Below are positions 1 to 7,865 of a DNA stretch of 64,000 nt, piece after piece. This DNA comes from JBQTKD01 sp052389435 (GTDB lineage: Bacteria > Actinomycetota > Actinomycetes > Sporichthyales > Sporichthyaceae), in NCBI GenBank assembly GCA_052389435.1, contig JBQTIB010000076.1:1-64000 (forward strand), given 5' to 3'. Each line of letters starts with the position of its first letter. Position 1 is the first letter of the stretch. A model generated the notes under the pieces. That model worked only from the letters and a program-made list of their open reading frames with translations, was not told the origin of the DNA and made no database searches. A program made the position numbers and the translations under genes.

Positions 1-84
1 GGGGGGGGGCTCACCCCAACTTGGGGGGGGGCGGGGGGAGCTTGCCCCCCGCCGCCCCTTCCACGTCCGCGCCGAGGGGGAAAC
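1..84 (+). promoter_or_regulatory. G-rich leader with hairpin before malic enzyme gene
   Basis: The first 84 bases hold two runs of eight or more G (1-9 and 23-31) and a third of six (33-38). Bases 30-38 pair perfectly with 45-53 (9 bp, 6-base loop), giving a very stable hairpin about 30 bases before the start codon. The runs could instead form a G-quadruplex. It may be the terminator of a gene left of the window or a 5' UTR element of the malic enzyme gene. No clear -10 box was seen, and long homopolymers are prone to assembly error. Confidence 0.35.
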
Positions 85-1797
85 GTGAGCGACCGACCGT
101 ACGAGATCGAGGACGCAGCCGAGGGCTGGGCCGCCAAGGTCCGCGTCCGTGGGCACGCGCTGCTCATGCAGCCGCTGCTAAACCGGGGCACCGCGTTCAG
201 CCGGGCGGACCGCCGGGCGCTCGGGCTGACGGGTCTGCTGCCCGACCACGTCTCGGAGATGAGCGGGCAGGTGCGCCGCGTGTACGCGCAGTACCAGGCG
301 CAGGGCACGCCGCTGGCCAAGCACGTGTACCTCGCGAACCTCCGCGATCGCAACGAGGTGCTGTTCTACCGCCTGCTCACCGAGCACATCGACGAGATGC
401 TGCCGATCGTCTACACCCCGACGATCGGCACCGCCATCGAGCGGTTCAGCCACGAGTTCCGCCGCCCCCGCGGGCTCTACCTGTCCGTGGACCACCCCGA
501 AGAGGTCCCCGAGGCGTTCGCCAACCTCGGCCTCGACGCCGACGACGTCGACCTGATCGTCGCCACCGACGGCGAGGGCATCCTCGGCATCGGCGACTGG
601 GGCGTGGGCGGCGCGCAGATCGCCATCGGCAAGCTCGCCGTCTACACCGCCGCCGCGGGGATACACCCCGGCCGCGTGCTGCCGGTGATGCTCGACATGG
701 GCACCGACAACCTCTCGCTGCTCAACGACAGCCTCTACCTCGGCAACCGGCACGCCCGCGTGCGCGGCGAAAGGTACGACACCCTGATCGAGGCGTTCGT
801 CACCGAGGCCGGGCGGTCCTTCCCGAACGCGATGCTGCACTGGGAGGACCTCGGCGCCTCCAACGCGCGCCGCGTGCTGCTGGCCTACCGGGACCGCTGC
901 TGCACCTTCAACGACGACATGCAGGGCACCGCCGCCGTCGTCCTCGCAGCGGCGCTGGCCGCGCTGCGCGAGACCGGCCAGAAGATGCGCGACCAGCGGA
1001 TCGTGATCCACGGCGCCGGGACCGCCGGCATCGGCATCGCGGAGATGATGCGCGACCGCATGGTCGCCGAGGGCCTGTCCCGCGAGGAGGCGACCGCCCG
1101 CTTCTACGCCCTCGGCAGCCGCGGACTTCTGACGCAGGATCAGGCGGCGCTCATTCGCGACTTCCAGGTCGAGTACGCCCGCACGCCGGAGGAGGTCTCC
1201 GGCTGGGCCGGCGACGGGGGAGTGCCCACCCTCGCCGACGTCGTCCGCGAGGTGCACCCGACCATGCTGATCGGCACCTCCGCGCAGCCCGCCTCGTTCA
1301 CCGAGGCGCTGGTGCGGGACATGGCCGCGCACTGCGCGCGGCCGGTGATCATGCCCCTGTCCAACCCGACCTCCAAGTGCGAGGCGCTGCCGGCCAACCT
1401 GATCGAGTGGACCGAAGGCCGCGCGCTGATCGCGACCGGCAGCCCGTTCGCGCCGGTGGAGTACGGCGGACGCGCCTATCCGATCGCGCAGGCCAACAAC
1501 GCCCTGGTGTTCCCCGGTCTCGGGCTCGGCGTCGCCCTCGCGAAGGCCTCCCGGGTCAGCGACGGCATGCTCGACGCCGCCGCCGAGGCGGTGGCCCGCA
1601 TCGCGGTGGAGGCGGGCCCGAACGTCGGGCTGCTGCCCACCGTCGCGAACCTGCGCGCGGTTTCCGCGGCGGTCGCGGCGGCGGTCGCCCGCGCCGCGGC
1701 GAAGGAGGGCCTGGCCCGCGCCGACCTCAGCGACCTGGTCCAGCAGGTGCACCAGGCGATGTGGCGCCCGGAGTACCCGGTGGTCGTGCCGATCTGA
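85..1797 (+). CDS. NAD-dependent malic enzyme (malate dehydrogenase, decarboxylating)
   Basis: This 570-residue protein converts malate to pyruvate and CO2 with reduction of NAD(P), linking the TCA cycle to pyruvate. Its length fits the long NAD-type bacterial enzyme (SfcA/MaeA), not the short 400-residue form. Visible motifs are the substrate-site signature LPIVYTPTIGTAIERFS near residue 113, the metal-site region FNDDMQGTAAV near 274, a Rossmann glycine motif HGAGTAGIGIAEM near 311, and the C-terminal PLSNPTSKCEALP and QANNALVFPGLGLG segments. The GTG at 85 follows a GAGGGGGAA ribosome-binding stretch by a few bases. It appears to be a single-gene unit; Uma2 starts 38 bases after its stop. 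The family call is secure; NAD versus NADP preference is inferred from length. Confidence 0.95.
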   Translation: MSDRPYEIEDAAEGWAAKVRVRGHALLMQPLLNRGTAFSRADRRALGLTGLLPDHVSEMSGQVRRVYAQYQAQGTPLAKHVYLANLRDRNEVLFYRLLTEHIDEMLPIVYTPTIGTAIERFSHEFRRPRGLYLSVDHPEEVPEAFANLGLDADDVDLIVATDGEGILGIGDWGVGGAQIAIGKLAVYTAAAGIHPGRVLPVMLDMGTDNLSLLNDSLYLGNRHARVRGERYDTLIEAFVTEAGRSFPNAMLHWEDLGASNARRVLLAYRDRCCTFNDDMQGTAAVVLAAALAALRETGQKMRDQRIVIHGAGTAGIGIAEMMRDRMVAEGLSREEATARFYALGSRGLLTQDQAALIRDFQVEYARTPEEVSGWAGDGGVPTLADVVREVHPTMLIGTSAQPASFTEALVRDMAAHCARPVIMPLSNPTSKCEALPANLIEWTEGRALIATGSPFAPVEYGGRAYPIAQANNALVFPGLGLGVALAKASRVSDGMLDAAAEAVARIAVEAGPNVGLLPTVANLRAVSAAVAAAVARAAAKEGLARADLSDLVQQVHQAMWRPEYPVVVPI

Positions 1798-1834
1798 GCG
1801 CCCCGCCGCCCACCCGCGCGGCTATCCTCGAACC

Positions 1835-2389
1835 ATGAAGGTCGTGATGCTCGAAGCCCCGCAGGCGATGCTCGACGAGCGTCGTCGGCTTGGCCTCGAC
1901 GGCCATGACGAAATGTGGGACGGGGTACTGCACATGGTTCCGCCCGCCGGGGGCCCGCACCAACGAGTGAGCGCACGCTTCTTCCTTGCCGTCGGGCCGC
2001 TGGCGGTGGCTCGCGGACTCGAGCCGTACATGGAGACCGGACTGTTTCGCGCAGCAGACAACTACCGCGTGCCGGACCAGCTGTACTGCCGCCCGGAGCA
2101 CGCCTCCGAACGCGGTGCCGAAGGCGCAGAAACCGTGGTCGAAGTGCGCTCGGAGGGCGACGAGAGCTACGCGAAGCTCGCCTTCTACGCCGCCGCCGGT
2201 GTGCGCGAGGTTCTGGTCCTGCACCCGGACGGGAGCAAGGTCGAACTGTTCAAACTCGTCGACGAACAGCTGCACCCAGTGAGCCCGGACCGGTCCGGTG
2301 CGCTTTTCAGTGAAGTTCTTGGAATCTCCCTGGCTGCCGTCGGCGGAAAGCTGACGATCACCTGGGACGGCGGCTCCGCCGAGCTCTGA
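1835..2389 (+). CDS. Uma2-family putative restriction endonuclease-fold protein (copy 1)
   Basis: This 184-residue protein matches the Uma2/DUF820 family, which has a PD-(D/E)XK nuclease-like fold and no settled function. It shows the family layout: an N-terminal substrate-strand segment (EMWDGVLHMVPP), an internal ETGLFR...DNYRVPDQLYC strand that carries the acidic residue, ETVVEVRSEGDESYAKLAFYAAAGV with the E-x-R/K pair, and VLVLHPDG. It is clearly paralogous to the gene at 4056-4610, with the same length and long shared blocks. The intervening 1.7 kb holds two opposite-strand genes and decayed DNA. Its 3' end overlaps the convergent DUF2238 gene by 32 bp. Start ATG at 1835. Confidence 0.88.
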   Translation: MKVVMLEAPQAMLDERRRLGLDGHDEMWDGVLHMVPPAGGPHQRVSARFFLAVGPLAVARGLEPYMETGLFRAADNYRVPDQLYCRPEHASERGAEGAETVVEVRSEGDESYAKLAFYAAAGVREVLVLHPDGSKVELFKLVDEQLHPVSPDRSGALFSEVLGISLAAVGGKLTITWDGGSAEL

Positions 2390-2969
2390 GGGCCACCACC
2401 GCAGTTCCCGCCAGCGTGGCGCCGATGGTGCCGAGCGTCGCGTCGGCGAGGGTGTCGGTGTAGGCGGTGTCGAGTTCGGTGCCGTGTCGGATGAACGTGT
2501 AGTACTCCATCAGCTCCCAGCCCAGCGCGGTCGTGGAGCCGAGCCCGCAGACCAGCCCGACCTGCACGACGCCGGGCAGGCTCGGCGGCAGGGACACCGC
2601 GAGCGCGCCGAGCAGCATCGCCCAATTGCCGAAGTGGCAGGCGTCGTCGAACCAGCCGATGCGGTCGTAGAGGTCGAGGGCGTTGCCCCCGACGTCGACG
2701 GCGAACGGCACGGTGATCAGCAGGTCAGCGAGGCCGGGGTAGACGGTGCGCCGTCCGCGCAGCCACCACACGAGCGGCAGGACGAGCAGGGCGGCGGGGT
2801 AGGCGACCGCGCGGGCACCCATCGCCTTGCCGGCAAAGCGCTCCATGTCGGTGTTCGCCGCCGCGAACAGCAGCATCGCCAGCACGAGCGCCTTCGCCAC
2901 CCACGCCGCGACCACGAGGGCCCGGGCCGTCGTCGAGCCCGGCTCCGCCCCCGCCGCGGTCGTTCGCAC
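2358..2969 (-). CDS. DUF2238-like (YjdF-type) integral membrane protein
   Basis: This protein of about 203 residues has roughly five hydrophobic segments. It carries DACHFGNWAML and later TTALGWELMEYYTFIR followed by AYTDTLADATLGTIGA, the spaced H/N, E-x-x-E and D-x-x-D/G pattern seen in DUF2238/YjdF membrane proteins. Function is unknown for the family. Start is uncertain: GTG at 2969 (preceded by GGATGGGG) is chosen, with GTG at 2987 the alternative six codons upstream. It follows the DUF1697 gene on the same strand with a 26-base gap, so the two may be cotranscribed. The 3' end overlaps the convergent Uma2 gene. Confidence 0.72.
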   Translation of the reverse strand: MRTTAAGAEPGSTTARALVVAAWVAKALVLAMLLFAAANTDMERFAGKAMGARAVAYPAALLVLPLVWWLRGRRTVYPGLADLLITVPFAVDVGGNALDLYDRIGWFDDACHFGNWAMLLGALAVSLPPSLPGVVQVGLVCGLGSTTALGWELMEYYTFIRHGTELDTAYTDTLADATLGTIGATLAGTAVVALRARRSRRPR

Positions 2970-2995
2970 GGCCCCATCCGAGCACACCCGCGGTG

Positions 2996-3520
2996 CTAGC
3001 GGGTGGCCAACTCGATCAGCTTGGCGACCGTGTTGAGGTTGCGCGCGGTGCCGGGCGTGCCGAGCGCCCTGCCGATCGCCTCGGCCTTCATCGCCGGCCG
3101 CCCGGCGCCGTTGGCGTAGCGGACGTGCATCTCCTTGCCGAGCACCTGCCAGCGGTCCTCGCCGGTTTCGTAGGTCTCCGCCTTTCCGATCGCCGCCGCG
3201 GTCGGCTTCGCGGCCAGGAACACGACGTAGGAGTAGCTGGGCTTGAGCACCTCGAAGGGGTGGGCCGCGAGCGCCTTCTCGAGTTCCGCGGGCGTGCCGG
3301 AGATCGCCTCGCGGAAGAACCCGAACTCGGCCTCGACGGCGGCCTCGAGCGCCCGATCGAACTCCGCCGGTTTCCCCGGCGGCGTGCAGATCAGGTTGCC
3401 CGACGCGATGTAGGTCGCGACGTCGGTGGCGCCGAGTTCCTCGGCGATCGCCTTGAGCCGTGCCATCGGCAACTGGGCCTTGCCGACGTTCACGGCCCGC
3501 AGCAGCACGATCCTTCGCAT
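2996..3520 (-). CDS. DUF1697 family protein
   Basis: This 174-residue protein begins MRRIVLLRAVNVGKAQLPM and contains GATDVATYIASGNLICTPP, the N-terminal hallmark of DUF1697 (the family reads LLRGINVGG...M..L.....G...V.TY..SGN). The C-terminal half, with YVVFLAAKP and GRALGTPGTARNLNTVAKL, also matches the family layout. No reaction is established for these proteins. Start is the ATG at 3520. It is upstream of the DUF2238-like gene on the minus strand. Upstream on the other side lies degenerate, non-genic DNA. Confidence 0.88.
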   Translation of the reverse strand: MRRIVLLRAVNVGKAQLPMARLKAIAEELGATDVATYIASGNLICTPPGKPAEFDRALEAAVEAEFGFFREAISGTPAELEKALAAHPFEVLKPSYSYVVFLAAKPTAAAIGKAETYETGEDRWQVLGKEMHVRYANGAGRPAMKAEAIGRALGTPGTARNLNTVAKLIELATR

Positions 3521-3534
3521 GCGCCCAGTCTGGC

Positions 3535-3724
3535 CGACTCGTGCGACGGCTGGCTGAGCAATCCGTGCCAGGGCAAGCCGCCGGGAGAGCCGCTGTCCGC
3601 GGCGTGCACCTTCGGCTTCTTCCCGTTCTACCCGCCCGCCGCCGAGGTGCCGTGCCGAGACATCTGGCTCGGTACGCCACCCGCCCACGTGACCGTTCCC
3701 GACCTAGGCACCGTGCCGAGCTAG
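3535..3724 (+). pseudogene. 5'-truncated fragment of an unknown Cys-containing protein (copy A)
   Basis: An open frame reads SCDGWLSNPCQGKPPGE, then PPAAEVPC (about 3632-3655), PPAHVTVP and a TAG at 3722-3724. No plausible start precedes it: the frame simply runs back into the antisense of DUF1697. Bases 3626-3724 encode a stretch alignable with 3934-4035 (shared PPAAEVPC, then PPAHV-x-VP-x2-G-x-VP and stop), so these are two copies of the same 3' gene end. I do not recognise the parent family. The paired cysteines and lack of a start suggest a decayed secreted-protein gene. Confidence 0.45.
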
Positions 3725-3898
3725 GGCGAAAACGCTTCCGCGGAAGCGTTTTCGACAATCGTTCTCACCACTGCCTTGCGCGCCCGCGTGCCCGGTGGAA
3801 CCTGCTGTCCTGAGGCCGCGTCAGTCTGCCAGGAGGAGACCGGTCTCGACGAGACGGTCGATGTGCGCGACGACGTCCGAGCCCAGGTGAACAGTCAT
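3721..3898 (-). pseudogene. possible frameshifted small antitoxin-like gene
   Basis: On the minus strand an ATG at 3898 opens a 25-codon frame, beginning MTVHLGSDVVAHIDRLVETG, that stops at 3821. A neighbouring frame continues as TDAASGQQVPPGTRARKAVV and RTIVENASAEAFSP before a stop at 3721-3723. The first part resembles the N-terminus of ribbon-helix-helix antitoxins (short beta strand, then an amphipathic helix), and one frameshift would join both parts into about 60 residues. This is tentative: no ribosome-binding site or partner toxin was seen. Confidence 0.2.
3727..3754. promoter_or_regulatory. 28-bp uninterrupted perfect palindrome
   Basis: Bases 3727-3740 (CGAAAACGCTTCCG) are followed immediately by their exact reverse complement at 3741-3754. 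As DNA it contains two overlapping half-palindromes resembling LacI-family operators (GAAAACG..CTTCC / GGAAG..CGTTTTC). As RNA it could fold with a short loop, but no U-run follows, so an intrinsic terminator is less convincing. It lies 3 bases after the stop of the truncated fragment and has no intact gene beside it to control. Confidence 0.5.
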
Positions 3899-3933
3899 CT
3901 GGGTCTTGTCTGGCGAATTGGCAGCGCCATGGG

Positions 3934-4035
3934 TTCCATCCGCCGGCTGCTGAGGTGCCCTGCAGCAGCGAGTTCTACTTCGACGAGCCACCCGCCCACG
4001 TCGACGTCCCTTCCGTGGGGCGAGTGCCGGGCTGA
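3934..4035 (+). pseudogene. second copy of the unknown gene 3' end (copy B)
   Basis: The frame here reads FHPPAAEVPC, then a divergent linker, then PPAHVDVPSVGRVPG and TGA at 4033-4035. It aligns with copy A at 3626-3724 over about 33 codons, differing mainly between the cysteine and PPAHV. It has no start codon of its own and ends 20 bases before the second Uma2 gene. The rest of 3755-3933 shows no convincing gene apart from the minus-strand fragment described separately. Confidence 0.4.
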
Positions 4036-4055
4036 GCCGTGGTTACTCTGGTGCG

Positions 4056-4610
4056 ATGCGGGTGGTAATTCTGGAGGCACCACAGTCGATGCTGGACGAG
4101 CGACGGCAGCTCGGCTTGGACGGACGCGACGAAATGTGGGACGGGGAGCTCCACATGGTCCCGCCCGCTAAGGACGCCCACCAAGGGATGAGCGGAGCCT
4201 TCTTCGAGGTTGTGGCGCCGTTGGCCCGCGCTCGTGGCCTCGTGGCGCGGATCGAAACTGGGCTGTTCCGCCGCGACTCGGACTACCGCGTACCCGATGT
4301 GCAGGTGCGACGGCCCGAGCATGGATCGGAATGCGGCTCGGAAGGCGCCGAATTGGTCGTGGAGGTCAGATCAAAGGACGACGAGACCTACGACAAGGCG
4401 CCCTTCTACGCCTCCGTTGGGGTGCGGGAGATGCTGGTCCTGCATCCCGGACCGCGCACGGCCGAGTTGTATCGCCTAGCGGACGGGGTGCTGCGCGCGG
4501 TGGAGCCGGACGAGTCGGGCGCGCTGCACTGCACCACCCTCGACCTCATGCTGGTCACGACAGACGGGGTCCTGCTGGCCTCCTGGCCGGGCGGGTCCGC
4601 GGAGATCTAG
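4056..4610 (+). CDS. Uma2-family putative restriction endonuclease-fold protein (copy 2)
   Basis: This 184-residue paralog of the gene at 1835-2389 has near-identical blocks such as LDGRDEMWDGELHMVPPA, ETGLFRRDSDYRVPD and LVVEVRSKDDETYDKAPFYA. The nuclease-fold acidic and E-x-R residues are retained, so it is probably intact. Genes of this family often occur in multiple copies per genome with unknown role. The ATG at 4056 is supported by the alignment with copy 1. Its stop overlaps by four bases the end of the convergent desaturase-reductase gene. Confidence 0.88.
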   Translation: MRVVILEAPQSMLDERRQLGLDGRDEMWDGELHMVPPAKDAHQGMSGAFFEVVAPLARARGLVARIETGLFRRDSDYRVPDVQVRRPEHGSECGSEGAELVVEVRSKDDETYDKAPFYASVGVREMLVLHPGPRTAELYRLADGVLRAVEPDESGALHCTTLDLMLVTTDGVLLASWPGGSAEI

Positions 4611-6466
4611 AGGTCGAGCACGACCTTGGCGCCGGAGGCGCGCGAGACGCACAGGGCCATGCAGGTGTTGGCGGCGCGGACCTCGGGGGACAGGACCGCG
4701 TCGCGGTGTTCGACCTCGCCGGAGAGCACCGGCGTGATGCAGGTGCCGCACACGCCCTGGGAGCAGGACCAGGGCACCTCGATGTCGTGTTCGGCGAGCA
4801 CGTCGAGGATCTGACGGTCCGCCGGCACGTGCAGCGTCGTGCCGCTGCGCGCCAGCACGACGTCGAAGGGCCGGGTGTTGGCGACGTCGAGAACGGCGGC
4901 CGCGAAGGACTCGCGGTGGACGGCGTCGCGCGGCCAGCCCTGGCCGACGGCCTGCTCGGCGACCCAGTCCATGAACCCGCCGGGCCCGCACACGTAGAGG
5001 GCGGCCTCGGGCCCGGCGGAGGCCAGGGCCTGCGCGGGGTTCAGCGAAGTGCGTCCGGGGGAGGCGTCCACGTGGACCTGCACGACGGCCGCGAACGGCA
5101 TCGCGGCGAGCTCGTCCCGGAACGGCACGGAGTCGGCGTCGGCCGCGCACACGTGGAGGTCGAACGGGACGGCGTTGGCCCACAGGTGGTGGGCCATCGA
5201 CAGCAGCGGGGTGATCCCGATGCCGCCGGCGACCAGGACGTAGCGATCGGCCGGGTAGAGCTCGAAGTTGTTGCGGGGCACTGAGATCACGACCTCGGCG
5301 CCGGGAACGAGCACCTGGTGCACCTCGAGCGATCCGCCGCGTCCCTCGGCCTCCGGCTTGACCGCGATGCGGTAGCGACCGTCGGGGGCGTTGCACAGCG
5401 AGTACTGCCGGACCCGGCCCGACGGGAGGTGGACGTCGATGTGCGAGCCGGGGGTGAAGCGCGGCAGGTCTTCGTCCAAGCCCTCGAGCAGGAACGTCGC
5501 GATGCCGGCGCCGCCGACCACGCGGGCCTCCACGACCCGGGCCGTACGCGTCGCCGAATACGCGGCACGAGGCACGTCGATCGGTCCCGGACCGCGGAAC
5601 AGCCCGCGCTCGGGGATGCCCTGCCTGCGCAGGATGCCGTCGGACAGTTCCCACACCCGGTGGTAGCGGTGGAACGGGATGTGCGGCATCGCGTGGTGGA
5701 TGCAGTGGTCGGTCTGCCCGAGCCAGTAGGCCTTGCCGACGAGGGTCCCGCGTACCTCGACGGTGGACTGGAACGGCGCCTCCTGCCAGTTCGACTCGTG
5801 CGGGTGCTGGATGTGCGCGAAGACGTAGACCAGGACGACGAACGCGAGCCAGTGCGGGACCAGCCACAGCAGGAAGAACTCCATCGCCAACGGCGAGGCG
5901 AGGAACGCGACGTGCACGCCGACGTAGATCGTGAGCATCGCGACGAAGGAGATCCGGTCCGCCCGGCCCCGCGTGGACCACAGCCGTGTGGCGTACCAGT
6001 AGGCCCAGATCCACTCCGGACCCGCGAAGACCACCGGCAGCAGGACCTTCGGCGCGTGCACGAACCACACGTCGGGATCGCGCTTCTTGTCCCCGACCCA
6101 GCGGTGGTGCTCGAGGTGCAGCGTCCGGTACAGCCGAGTGGAGACCCCGGGAAGCAGCAGCGTGCCCGAGATCGTGCCGACGGCGCTGTTCACGCGAACG
6201 CTCGAGGACGCCGCGCCGTGGACGGCGTCGTGCAGGGGAGTGAAGGCGACGTAGAGCGCGAACTGGTTCAGCAGGATCGCGCCGATCAGCGGCAGCGGCC
6301 CGACCAGGTACGCCGCGGTGGAGCCGACGAACAGCGCCCAGGCGAACGCGGTCAGTCCGATGTGCGGCACCGACCAGACGGGCAGCTGCGCGATGGCCGC
6401 GTACCGCGGGTCCTGCACCGCCTTCGCCAGCACCTGCCGGACGGAGGGGTTCGCCGTAATCGTCAT
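4607..6466 (-). CDS. fused membrane fatty acid desaturase / ferredoxin-type reductase
   Basis: One 619-residue polypeptide joins two modules. Residues 1-310 form a membrane di-iron desaturase/hydroxylase with histidine boxes HDAVH (79-83), HLEHH (117-121) and HCIHHAMPHIPFHRYH (about 254-269) among four or more hydrophobic helices. Residues 311-619 form a phthalate-dioxygenase-reductase-type chain: flavin-binding RQYSLCNAP, nucleotide-binding VLVAGGIGITPLLSMAHHL and YVCGPGGFM, and a C-terminal plant-type [2Fe-2S] domain CSQGVCGTC with a distal cysteine. It should therefore supply its own electrons from NAD(P)H. Substrate is unknown; a fatty acyl chain or other hydrophobic compound is inferred. 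The ATG at 6466 lies 53 bases downstream of the PucR-type regulator on the same strand, suggesting linked expression. Confidence 0.9.
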   Translation of the reverse strand: MTITANPSVRQVLAKAVQDPRYAAIAQLPVWSVPHIGLTAFAWALFVGSTAAYLVGPLPLIGAILLNQFALYVAFTPLHDAVHGAASSSVRVNSAVGTISGTLLLPGVSTRLYRTLHLEHHRWVGDKKRDPDVWFVHAPKVLLPVVFAGPEWIWAYWYATRLWSTRGRADRISFVAMLTIYVGVHVAFLASPLAMEFFLLWLVPHWLAFVVLVYVFAHIQHPHESNWQEAPFQSTVEVRGTLVGKAYWLGQTDHCIHHAMPHIPFHRYHRVWELSDGILRRQGIPERGLFRGPGPIDVPRAAYSATRTARVVEARVVGGAGIATFLLEGLDEDLPRFTPGSHIDVHLPSGRVRQYSLCNAPDGRYRIAVKPEAEGRGGSLEVHQVLVPGAEVVISVPRNNFELYPADRYVLVAGGIGITPLLSMAHHLWANAVPFDLHVCAADADSVPFRDELAAMPFAAVVQVHVDASPGRTSLNPAQALASAGPEAALYVCGPGGFMDWVAEQAVGQGWPRDAVHRESFAAAVLDVANTRPFDVVLARSGTTLHVPADRQILDVLAEHDIEVPWSCSQGVCGTCITPVLSGEVEHRDAVLSPEVRAANTCMALCVSRASGAKVVLDL

Positions 6467-6519
6467 GCGACCACTGTGCCGGTCGGGGCGCGCCCTGACG
6501 ATGGAGAAGTCTCCAGCGC

Positions 6520-7746
6520 TCAGCCGCGGGCCTGGGGGTTTGTCACGACGGCCCGCAGCCGCAGCGCGGCGAGCACCTCGGCGCGCCGGCCGCGCAGATC
6601 GCCGGGCAGCATCTCCTCGGCCTGGGCGATGCGCAGCCGCACCGTGTTCTCGTGGACCACCAGCCGTGCCGCGGTCTGACTCGTCGACCCGGTCAGCAGC
6701 CAGTCCAACAGGGTGTCGCGGGCCTTCTCCGCGCGCTCCCCGGCGCCGGCGAGATCGCCGAGTTCGTCGGCGACGAACCGCGCCGCGGCGACGGGATCCT
6801 TGAGCAGCAGCAGTTCCAGGCGCACGTCGGAGAAGCGCAGCATCGGCGGATCGTCGCCGAACCAGCGCCGCAGCCCGGCGACGTCGAGCGCGTCGGACCG
6901 CGTCCGCAGGAAGCCGGCGAGGCCCGCGCCCGGTTCGCCGACGCTGACCGGCATGCCCGGATCGGCCGCGCTCGTGTCCACGACCCGACCCCCCGCGGGC
7001 AGGGCCAACCAGGCCAGCCACATGCCGGGACCGTGCAGCGTCAGCAGCGAGCCGCGCGCACCGACCGCCGTGCGCAGCGCGTCGGTGCACCGCTCCGCCT
7101 CGCGTCGCCCGGAGACGTGCAGGACCACGCCGAGGTGTTCGCCGTCGAAGCGGTAGCCCAGGATCCGCTCGGCCTCGGCGGGCGAGGTCACGCTCGTTCC
7201 GTCGACGAGTTCGGCCACCAACGCGCGGCGCTTGTCGTCGCGGCCGCGGCGAATGTGCTCGCTCACGCTCTCGTGCCGGTCCACGACCAGGGCGAGCACC
7301 TCGATCAGGTACTGGAACAGCAGCCGGGTGGGCGGGCCGACGAACTCCGCGACGCTGCCCTGCCCGGCCTCCGCGGCGGACTGGGCGAGCGCGAACCACT
7401 CCTCCCAGAACCTGCTCGTGCCGACCCAGTAGGAGCGTTCGACCTCCCCGACGCCCACGCCCATCTCGGCGAGCATGTCGGTGAGGCGGTACTCCGCCGG
7501 CGGCCGAATCTCGGCGAGGTCGATCTCGCCGGAGAACAGCGCGAGGATCGTGCCGACGTTGTCCCGCGCGCTGGCGTTCAGCGCGTCGCGGAAGGCCGGG
7601 TCGCCCATGTGCGCGGCCCACAGGTCGCTCGCGAGGGTCGCCACCACGGCGGCCGCCAGCACGTCGCGGTCGACGCCCTTGGCCAGGGCCCGGGTCGCCT
7701 CGGAGAGTTGCACGCTCTCAGCTTCGATCCAGGCCCGCGGCGCCAC
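6520..7746 (-). CDS. PucR-type transcriptional regulator (CdaR/PucR C-terminal HTH)
   Basis: This 408-residue protein ends in the PucR helix-turn-helix signature: LLDWLLTGSTSQTAARLVVH followed by ENTVRLRIAQAEEMLPGD near residues 355-390. The N-terminal half is a helical region and the middle resembles the GGDEF-like sensory part of this family. Such regulators often control an adjacent catabolic or oxidase gene, here the desaturase-reductase immediately downstream. The start is GTG at 7746. It is divergent from dxs, with a shared 119-base intergenic region. The regulatory target is inferred from position only. Confidence 0.85.
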   Translation of the reverse strand: MAPRAWIEAESVQLSEATRALAKGVDRDVLAAAVVATLASDLWAAHMGDPAFRDALNASARDNVGTILALFSGEIDLAEIRPPAEYRLTDMLAEMGVGVGEVERSYWVGTSRFWEEWFALAQSAAEAGQGSVAEFVGPPTRLLFQYLIEVLALVVDRHESVSEHIRRGRDDKRRALVAELVDGTSVTSPAEAERILGYRFDGEHLGVVLHVSGRREAERCTDALRTAVGARGSLLTLHGPGMWLAWLALPAGGRVVDTSAADPGMPVSVGEPGAGLAGFLRTRSDALDVAGLRRWFGDDPPMLRFSDVRLELLLLKDPVAAARFVADELGDLAGAGERAEKARDTLLDWLLTGSTSQTAARLVVHENTVRLRIAQAEEMLPGDLRGRRAEVLAALRLRAVVTNPQARG

Positions 7747-7813
7747 AAGGCGCGGCGGATGTGGAGATGTCGTGGAGACGGGACGCGCGGACCGCGCCCG
7801 GGTGCCGCCCGCC

Positions 7814-7833
7814 TAGAATTGCACCATCGGTGC
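7814..7833 (+). promoter_or_regulatory. candidate dxs promoter -10 box and adjacent small hairpin
   Basis: TAGAAT at 7814-7819 is a good -10 box, 46 bases before the dxs start. No clear -35 sits 17 bases upstream. Directly after it GCACC-ATC-GGTGC (7821-7833) forms a 5-bp hairpin, at the likely transcription start, that could be an operator or 5' UTR element. Confidence 0.4.
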
Positions 7834-7865
7834 GCCCGCGCCGAGGTAGCCGTGGTGGAGGTTCA

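Noticed and set aside
178..1752. Long minus-strand open frame opposite the malic enzyme gene
   Set aside because: It is antisense to a certain gene; composition is V/G/A/R-rich with no motif. In DNA this GC-rich many frames are open by chance. The same applies to most long opposite-strand frames, e.g. 7863-10778, 13250-14104 and 32605-35244.
2993..3534. Plus-strand frame continuing upstream of the truncated gene fragment A
   Set aside because: It is the antisense of the DUF1697 gene; only the part after 3535 has non-shadow character.
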